Below, in pieces: positions 6,574-10,970 of a stretch of 10,970 bases of DNA. The notes under the pieces were generated by a model. It worked only from the letters and a program-made list of their open reading frames with translations. It was not told where the DNA came from and did no database searches. Within the stretch, counting starts at the first letter, position 1, and each line of letters begins with the position of its first letter. This stretch comes from Stenotrophomonas sp. (lineage in GTDB: Bacteria; Pseudomonadota; Gammaproteobacteria; Xanthomonadales; Xanthomonadaceae). Both the position numbers and the translations under genes were made by a program. The stretch lies in the NCBI GenBank assembly GCA_003525885.1, contig DQIG01000373.1, positions 1 through 10,970 on the forward strand, in the 5' to 3' direction.

Positions 6574-8046
6574 TCAGAACACGCTGGCGTAGTCGCCCAG
6601 CTCGACCTGCACCGACTTGATGCGGGTGTAGTGGCCGAGGGTCGAGATACCGTTCTCGCGGCCGACGCCGGATTCCTTGTAGCCACCGACCGGCATTTCG
6701 GCCGGCGATTCGCCCCAGGTGTTGATCCAGCAGATGCCGGCTTCCAGGCGGTGGATGATGCGGTGGGCGCGGCTGACGTCCTTGCTGACCACACCAGCGG
6801 CGAGGCCGAAGGTGGTGTCGTTGGCACGACGCACCACTTCGTCCTCGTCGTCGTAGGCGAGGATGCTCATCACCGGCCCGAAGATCTCTTCGCGGACAAT
6901 CGTCATGTCATCGCGGCAGTCGGAGAACACGGTCGGCAGCACGTAGGCGCCGTTGGCCAGCGCGCCTTCGGTGGCACGGCCACCGCCGGTCAGCAGGCGG
7001 GCGCCTTCGGCCTTGCCGCTTTCGATGTAGCGCAGCACGTTTTCCATGTGCGGGAAGCTGGTCAGCGGGCCGAAGTTGGTTTCGGCGGCCATCGGGTCGC
7101 CGATGCGGATGCGCTTGACGCGCTCGACAACGGCGGCCTCGAATGCAGCCAGCATGCTGCGCGGCACGAATACGCGGGTGCCGTTGGTGCAGACCTGGCC
7201 GGAGCTGAAGAAGTTGGCCATCACCGCGATGTCGGCGGCGCGGTCCAGGTCGGCGTCATCGCAGATCACCAGCGGCGACTTCCCGCCCAGTTCCATGGTC
7301 ACTTCCTTCAGCGACGAGGACGCGGCGCTGGCCATGACCTTCTTGCCGGTGGTGACGCCGCCGGTGAAGGAGATCTTCTCGATCACCGGGTGCTCGGTCA
7401 GCCACTGGCCGATCTCGCGGCCCGGGCCCTGCACGACGTTGAACACGCCGGCCGGCACACCGGCTTCGGTGTAGATCTCGGCCAGCCGGATCGCGGTCAG
7501 CGGGGTGACTTCGGACGGCTTGAACACCATCGCGTTGCCGGCGGCCAGGGCCGGGGCCGACTTCCACATGGCGATCTGGATCGGGTAGTTCCAGGCGCCG
7601 ATGCCGGCGACCACGCCCAGCGGTTCGCGGCGGGTGTAGAAGAAGCTCGATTCGCGCAGCGGCAGCTGGATGCCTTCGATGGCGGTGGCCAGGCCGGCGT
7701 AGTACTCGACCACGTCGGCGCCGGTGACGATGTCCACGGTGGTGGTCTCGGCCAGCGCCTTGCCGGTGTCCAGGGTTTCCAGGTGGGCCAGTTCGTCGTT
7801 GCGCTCGCGCAGGATCTCGACGGCGCGGCGCAGGATGCGCGAACGCTCCATGGCGGTCATCGCCGCCCACACCTTCTGGCCTTCGGCCGCGCTCTGCACG
7901 GCGCGTTCGACGTCGGCCTGGCTGGCGACCTGGACTTCGGCCAGGACTTCACCGGTGGCCGGGTTGACGGTCTTGAAGGTCTTGCCGCTGGTGGCATCGA
8001 CCCGCTGGCCGTGGATGTAGAGCTGTTGGACGGGCAGGGCGGTCAT
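6574..8046 (-). CDS. betB: BetB, betaine aldehyde dehydrogenase
   Basis: An NAD(P)+-dependent aldehyde dehydrogenase that turns betaine aldehyde into glycine betaine in the cytoplasm. At 490 residues it has the length of the Pseudomonas aeruginosa enzyme, and the catalytic residues fall at the numbers known there. These are the nucleophile C286 in SSGQVCTNGTR, the general base E252 in MELGGKSP, and N153 in AWNYP. The cofactor-binding KPSE is at 176-179, FTGG is at 227-230, and the EEIFGPV loop is at 386-392. AAGGAG lies 8 bases before the ATG. It sits between betI (39-base gap) and betA and should share their transcript. No oddities seen. Confidence 0.96.
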   Translation of the reverse strand: MTALPVQQLYIHGQRVDATSGKTFKTVNPATGEVLAEVQVASQADVERAVQSAAEGQKVWAAMTAMERSRILRRAVEILRERNDELAHLETLDTGKALAETTTVDIVTGADVVEYYAGLATAIEGIQLPLRESSFFYTRREPLGVVAGIGAWNYPIQIAMWKSAPALAAGNAMVFKPSEVTPLTAIRLAEIYTEAGVPAGVFNVVQGPGREIGQWLTEHPVIEKISFTGGVTTGKKVMASAASSSLKEVTMELGGKSPLVICDDADLDRAADIAVMANFFSSGQVCTNGTRVFVPRSMLAAFEAAVVERVKRIRIGDPMAAETNFGPLTSFPHMENVLRYIESGKAEGARLLTGGGRATEGALANGAYVLPTVFSDCRDDMTIVREEIFGPVMSILAYDDEDEVVRRANDTTFGLAAGVVSKDVSRAHRIIHRLEAGICWINTWGESPAEMPVGGYKESGVGRENGISTLGHYTRIKSVQVELGDYASVF

Positions 8047-8085
8047 GGGGCGTACTCCTTGGAAGGGGGCGGGGTGCTGAAGCGC

Positions 8086-8676
8086 TTATAGCGCGACAGC
8101 CTGCAACTGGAAGTCGATGTAGCCGTAAGCGATGCGCCGGGACTTCTCGGCATTGAACTGGCCGCCGACCAGGCTGCCGCGCAGCCACAGGCCGTCGATC
8201 ATCGCGGCCAGGCCGCGGGCGGCCAGGCGGGCCTGCGGGTGGGGCAGCAGGCGGTTGAACTGGTGGCACAGATTGGAGAACAGGCGCTGGTCGTTGGCGC
8301 GCTGCAGCCGGGCCAGTTCCGGCTGGTGCATGCTCGCGGCCCAGAAAGTGAGCCAGACGCGCATCGCGGTGCCGTTGATCTGGCTGTCGTCGAAGTTGCC
8401 ATCGACGATGGCGCGCAGCTGCTCGCGCGGGTCGTCGCTGGCGTCGGCGCGGTAGCGGGCGACCGCATTCTTCAGTTCACGCAGGATCTGCCGCATCGCA
8501 GCATTGAGCAGGCCGTCCTTGTCGCCGAAGTAGTGGGCGACGATGCCGCTGGACAGCCCTGCCTTCTTCGCGATGGTGGCGACGGTCGCATCGGCCATGC
8601 CGATTTCGTCGATGGTCTGGAAAGTGGCCCGGATCAGCTGTTCGCGCCGTACCGGTTCCACGCCTTTCTTCGGCAT
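8086..8676 (-). CDS. betI: BetI, TetR-family choline-responsive repressor
   Basis: BetI is the repressor of the bet genes; choline relieves its repression. The start at 8676 gives 196 residues (E. coli BetI about 195) beginning MPKKGVEPVRR, the typical BetI N-terminus. A GGAGA ribosome site lies just upstream. The frame can be extended to an ATG at 8748, but that start lies inside the operator palindrome and upstream of the predicted -10, so it is rejected. The TetR helix-turn-helix is at about 31-56 (TVATIAKKAGLSSGIVAHYF). The C-terminal ligand domain carries the family's NGTAMRVWLTFWAASM (101-116) and the late DGLWLRGSL (161-169). It is first in the betIBA operon and divergent from the transporter gene, so it most likely controls both directions and itself. 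Confidence 0.95.
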   Translation of the reverse strand: MPKKGVEPVRREQLIRATFQTIDEIGMADATVATIAKKAGLSSGIVAHYFGDKDGLLNAAMRQILRELKNAVARYRADASDDPREQLRAIVDGNFDDSQINGTAMRVWLTFWAASMHQPELARLQRANDQRLFSNLCHQFNRLLPHPQARLAARGLAAMIDGLWLRGSLVGGQFNAEKSRRIAYGYIDFQLQAVAL

Positions 8677-8719
8677 TGTCTCTCCACGGATTGCGACCCG
8701 AAGGATCGGGCTGCCCGAC

Positions 8720-8748
8720 ATTATGCTTTTTATTGATTGAACGTTCAA
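8720..8748 (-). promoter_or_regulatory. Predicted sigma-70 promoter of betIBA
   Basis: On the minus strand TTGAAC (plus 8743-8748) is followed after exactly 17 bases by CATAAT (plus 8720-8725), a good -35/-10 pair. It would start transcription about 37 bases before the betI ATG at 8676. Its -35 is one arm of the BetI operator centre, so bound repressor would block it. Confidence 0.68.
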
Positions 8749-8756
8749 TCAATAAA
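8729..8756. promoter_or_regulatory. BetI operator: perfect 28-bp palindrome
   Basis: The half-site TTTATTGATTGAAC is followed immediately by its exact reverse complement, with no spacer; symmetry ends at 8728/8757. Both the form and the TTGATTGAACGTTCAATCAA core resemble, from memory, the operator known for BetI proteins, and it lies in the betI-betT gap where one is expected. It is strikingly AT-rich against its surroundings and covers the -35 hexamers of both divergent promoters. Confidence 0.88.
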
Positions 8757-8765
8757 CCATAGGAT
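8737..8765 (+). promoter_or_regulatory. Predicted sigma-70 promoter of the betT-type transporter
   Basis: TTGAAC (8737-8742), a 17-base spacer and TAGGAT (8760-8765) form a moderate promoter pointing to the transporter gene, leaving a 5' leader of about 75 bases. Its -10 is weaker than the CATAAT of the opposite promoter, so the operon side is probably the stronger one. Confidence 0.5.
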
Positions 8766-8846
8766 GCGCTCGCGCCCCACGCCATGGGCCCGGTTTACCG
8801 GTCCGGCCCCGCCCATGTGCTCCCTCGGACTTGATGAGACGACCCC

Positions 8847-10397
8847 ATGTCTTCCCTGGCTCATCCCAAGCGTTCGCCCCTGCGCTTGAACCGTTTTGTC
8901 TTCTTCAGCTCCTCGGTGTCGATCGGCATCCTCGGGCTGCTCACCGTTCTCTATCCCGAAGGCAGCGAGCACTGGCTGCAATGGGCGCAGGCCGAAGTGT
9001 CGGCAGCGTTCGGCTGGTGGTACATGCTGCTGATCGTGTTGTGCCTGGGCTTTGTGCTGTGGCTGGCGTTCTCGCCGTACGGCCGCATCCGCCTGGGCCA
9101 CAACGAGGAATCACCGGCCTTCGGCTACGTCGCCTGGGTCTCGATGCTGTTCTCGGCCGGCATCGGCATCGCGCTGCTGTACTACGGCGCCTATGAGCCG
9201 CTGGACCACTTCCTGCATCCGCCGGGCCAGCCCGGCGGGACCGTGGCCGCCGGCCGCGAAGCGATGGTGCTGACCTTCCTTCACTGGGGCCTGCACGGCT
9301 GGGCGCTGTATGCGCTGGTCGGCGTGGCACTGGGCTACTTCGCCTACCGCCGCGACCTGCCGCTGGCGCTGCGCTCGGCGCTGTACCCGATCTTCGGTGA
9401 GCGCATCCACGGCCGCATCGGCGACATGGTGGATGGCTTCGGCATCCTGGCCACGCTGATCTCGATGGTGACCAACCTCGGCATCGGCGCGCTGGTGGTG
9501 CAGTCCGGCCTGGTCTACCTGTTCCACATCCCGGATACGCCGCAGGTGCTGGTGGCGATCGTGCTGGTGATGATGGTGGTGGCCACCATCGGTGTGGTGG
9601 CAGGTGTGGAAAAGGGCATTGCCTGGCTGTCCAACCTCAATGTGCGCCTGCTGTGCGGCCTGCTGCTGTTCGTGCTGATCACCGGCCCGACCCTGCACCT
9701 GTTCGACGGCCTGATCCAGAACACCGGCGATTACCTTGGCGCGTTCGTGCGCAAGAGCTTCGACATGTACCTCAACGACCCGAAGGGCCGTGAGTGGATG
9801 GGTTCGTGGACGCTGTTCTACTGGGCGTGGTGGATCGCCTGGGCGCCGTTCGTCGGCCTTTTCGTGGCGCGCATCTCGCGTGGCCGCACCATCCGCGAAG
9901 TGATCATGGGCGTGCTGCTGATCCCGCTCGGCTTCACCCTGGCCTGGCTGTCGATCTTTGGCAACACCGCCATCGACCTGGTACTCAACCACGGCCAGGC
10001 GATTCTGGGTGACGTGGCCCAGCACGATGCGGCGATGACGCTGTTCAAGCTGCTGGAATACCTGCCCGGCGCGCCGTACGTGGCCGGAGCCGCGGTGGTG
10101 ATCGGCTTCGTGCTGTTCCTGACCCCGGTCGATTCGGGCACGCTGATGATCGCCAACCTGTGCACCCGTCGCGTTGACGATGGCGTGGAAGATGGCCATG
10201 ACGCGCCGATCTGGCTGCGCGTGTTCTGGGCGGCCGGCATCACCGTGGCCAGTGTTGGCCTGCTGCTGGCTGGCAACTTCAGTGCGATGCAGACGGCGGT
10301 GGTGCTGTGCGGCCTGCCGTTCTCGTTCACCCTGGCGTTCTACATGTGGGGCCTGCTGAAAGCGCTGCGCACCGATCCGGACGCACCACGGCGGTGA
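8847..10397 (+). CDS. betT: BetT-type BCCT-family choline/betaine transporter (short form)
   Basis: An inner-membrane secondary transporter importing choline or a related quaternary amine to feed BetA and BetB. About 12 hydrophobic segments are visible. The BCCT aromatic binding residues line up with Corynebacterium BetP. W147, W152 and Y155 in LHWGLHGWALY correspond to W189/W194/Y197, and W328, W329 and W332 in YWAWWIAWAPFVG (325-337) to W373/W374/W377. The family signature ARISRGRTIRE is at 341-351. The unwound helix reads AGIGIALLYYG (104-114), with A109 where proton-coupled choline carriers usually have Asp and BetP has Gly. At 516 residues it lacks the long cytoplasmic C-terminal tail of E. 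coli BetT (about 677). A GAGA stretch upstream is a weak ribosome site. It is divergent from betI and shares its operator. BCCT membership is certain; choline as substrate rests on context. Confidence 0.9.
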   Translation: MSSLAHPKRSPLRLNRFVFFSSSVSIGILGLLTVLYPEGSEHWLQWAQAEVSAAFGWWYMLLIVLCLGFVLWLAFSPYGRIRLGHNEESPAFGYVAWVSMLFSAGIGIALLYYGAYEPLDHFLHPPGQPGGTVAAGREAMVLTFLHWGLHGWALYALVGVALGYFAYRRDLPLALRSALYPIFGERIHGRIGDMVDGFGILATLISMVTNLGIGALVVQSGLVYLFHIPDTPQVLVAIVLVMMVVATIGVVAGVEKGIAWLSNLNVRLLCGLLLFVLITGPTLHLFDGLIQNTGDYLGAFVRKSFDMYLNDPKGREWMGSWTLFYWAWWIAWAPFVGLFVARISRGRTIREVIMGVLLIPLGFTLAWLSIFGNTAIDLVLNHGQAILGDVAQHDAAMTLFKLLEYLPGAPYVAGAAVVIGFVLFLTPVDSGTLMIANLCTRRVDDGVEDGHDAPIWLRVFWAAGITVASVGLLLAGNFSAMQTAVVLCGLPFSFTLAFYMWGLLKALRTDPDAPRR

Positions 10398-10489
10398 GGC
10401 CGGGAGGTCGGGATTTCGTTGTTGTCTGAAAGACAGCTGCGCCTGCCGGCTGCAATCATCGCTCGACATTTCGCTGCTGGAGTCGAGTG

Positions 10490-10933
10490 ATGGTTCGCAC
10501 GCTGGGCCTTTCTTTGCTGTTGTCCCTTTCCTGCCTGCCTGCGGCATTGGCCGCACCCCCGGTGCAGCTTGATTTCCCGGTGCTGGCGCTGGGCGAAACC
10601 GCGCCGGTACGCCTGCAACTGGCTCCGCATGCGGGCGGGCTGGCCGCCCACTCGATCCACATGAACAGCAGGTACAGCGCAGCAGTCAGTGGCTACGAGG
10701 TGACCAGCGTGAAGTGCCCGCCGGGCTTCCAGTCCAACCTGTATGACGAAGGCCGCGGCGCGGTCTGCTATCGCACCGAGGACGTACCGCATGCTGGAGG
10801 CGTGATGGTGGTGCAGGTCGTCAACGTCGATGCAGCCGATGGACACACCGCCTGGGAAGAAGGGCTGGGCTTCCTGGATGCCCACGGCCCGCCCCAGAAT
10901 GCCGCGTGGCATTTTTTTGGTGTGCGTCCTTGA
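10490..10933 (+). CDS. Small exported protein of unknown function
   Basis: The product has 147 residues. A classic signal peptide (MVRTLGLSLLLSLSCLPAALA, cleavage likely after the ALA before APP) leaves about 126 residues for the periplasm or outside. The mature part looks mostly beta-strand and has just two cysteines (VKCPPGF and AVCYR), which could form one disulfide. No family is recognised. ATG 10490 is preferred to the in-frame GTG at 10487 because GGAG (10479-10482) is 7 bases before it. It lies 92 bases after the transporter, on the same strand, with no clear terminator between them (only a weak TGTCT/AGACA hairpin). It could therefore be read from the betT transcript or from its own unseen promoter. 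A strong hairpin follows it. Coding is likely given the signal peptide, start site and terminator; role unknown. Confidence 0.78.
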   Translation: MVRTLGLSLLLSLSCLPAALAAPPVQLDFPVLALGETAPVRLQLAPHAGGLAAHSIHMNSRYSAAVSGYEVTSVKCPPGFQSNLYDEGRGAVCYRTEDVPHAGGVMVVQVVNVDAADGHTAWEEGLGFLDAHGPPQNAAWHFFGVRP

Positions 10934-10948
10934 GCGTGTAAAGCAGGC

Positions 10949-10970
10949 GGCCGGATCCCTGGATCCGGCC
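10949..10970 (+). terminator. Terminator-like hairpin, cut by the window end
   Basis: A perfect 10-bp stem (GGCCGGATCC with GGATCCGGCC) with a 2-base loop begins 15 bases after the stop codon of the small exported protein. The sequence ends exactly at the stem foot, so the T-tract needed to confirm an intrinsic terminator is not visible. Confidence 0.65.

Noticed and set aside
4721..6592. A 623-codon open frame on the plus strand opposite betA
   Set aside because: Antisense shadow of a well-supported gene; low-complexity composition, and its start region includes the SMAG repeat.
6475..8091. A 538-codon open frame on the plus strand opposite betB
   Set aside because: Antisense shadow of betB, with no recognisable motif and no ribosome site.
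8677..8748. Upstream ATG for betI at 8748
   Set aside because: It sits within the operator palindrome and upstream of the predicted -10; the start at 8676 gives the standard BetI length and N-terminus.
10490..10552. Lipoprotein signal (cysteine in SLSC of the small exported protein)
   Set aside because: The residues before the cysteine do not fit a lipobox, while an ALA cleavage site follows; ordinary signal peptidase I cleavage fits better.
9111..10556. A 481-codon open frame on the minus strand opposite the BCCT transporter
   Set aside because: H-, Q- and R-rich antisense translation; the plus-strand frame has clear membrane segments and binding-site motifs.

Overview
The window looks like chromosomal DNA from a high-GC Xanthomonadaceae bacterium, most likely Stenotrophomonas (S. 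maltophilia complex). Three things point there. The left third is a DSF quorum-sensing (rpf) locus in the arrangement known from Xanthomonas and Stenotrophomonas. It is followed by a choline-to-glycine-betaine (bet) cluster. An intergenic inverted pair of short hairpins, each headed by the tetranucleotide GTAG, matches the SMAG repeats described in S. maltophilia.

Layout from left to right. The 3' end of rpfC (+), with part of its receiver domain and its Hpt domain, enters from the left edge. About 280 bases of AT-richer DNA follow, with a possible broken small reading frame. Next is an HNH-endonuclease-like gene (+, 922-1719) of foreign composition. The convergent rpfF (-) ends in a perfect intrinsic terminator and is preceded by rpfB (-). 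The SMAG pair lies between rpfB and the bet genes. The operon betI-betB-betA (-) follows, with a divergent betT-type BCCT transporter (+). Last come a small exported protein of unknown function (+) and a terminator-like hairpin cut by the window end.

How the genes work together. RpfF makes the cis-2-unsaturated fatty acid signal DSF, RpfC senses it (and holds RpfF in check), and RpfB is an acyl-CoA ligase linked to DSF turnover. In the bet cluster the BCCT transporter imports choline or a related quaternary amine. BetA and BetB oxidise choline to betaine aldehyde and then to glycine betaine, and BetI represses the locus. The betI/betT gap holds a perfect 28-bp palindrome whose centre contains the back-to-back -35 hexamers of two divergent promoters, a compact repressor switch.

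The part that departs from an ordinary chromosomal neighbourhood is the islet between rpfC and rpfF (about 638-1790). It has lower GC, rare AGA codons, an HNH nuclease of the type often found as the effector half of defence proteins, and an upstream reading frame overlapping its start by ATGA. It is a candidate accessory, possibly defensive, gene; function is not shown by the sequence. Everything else fits known families.
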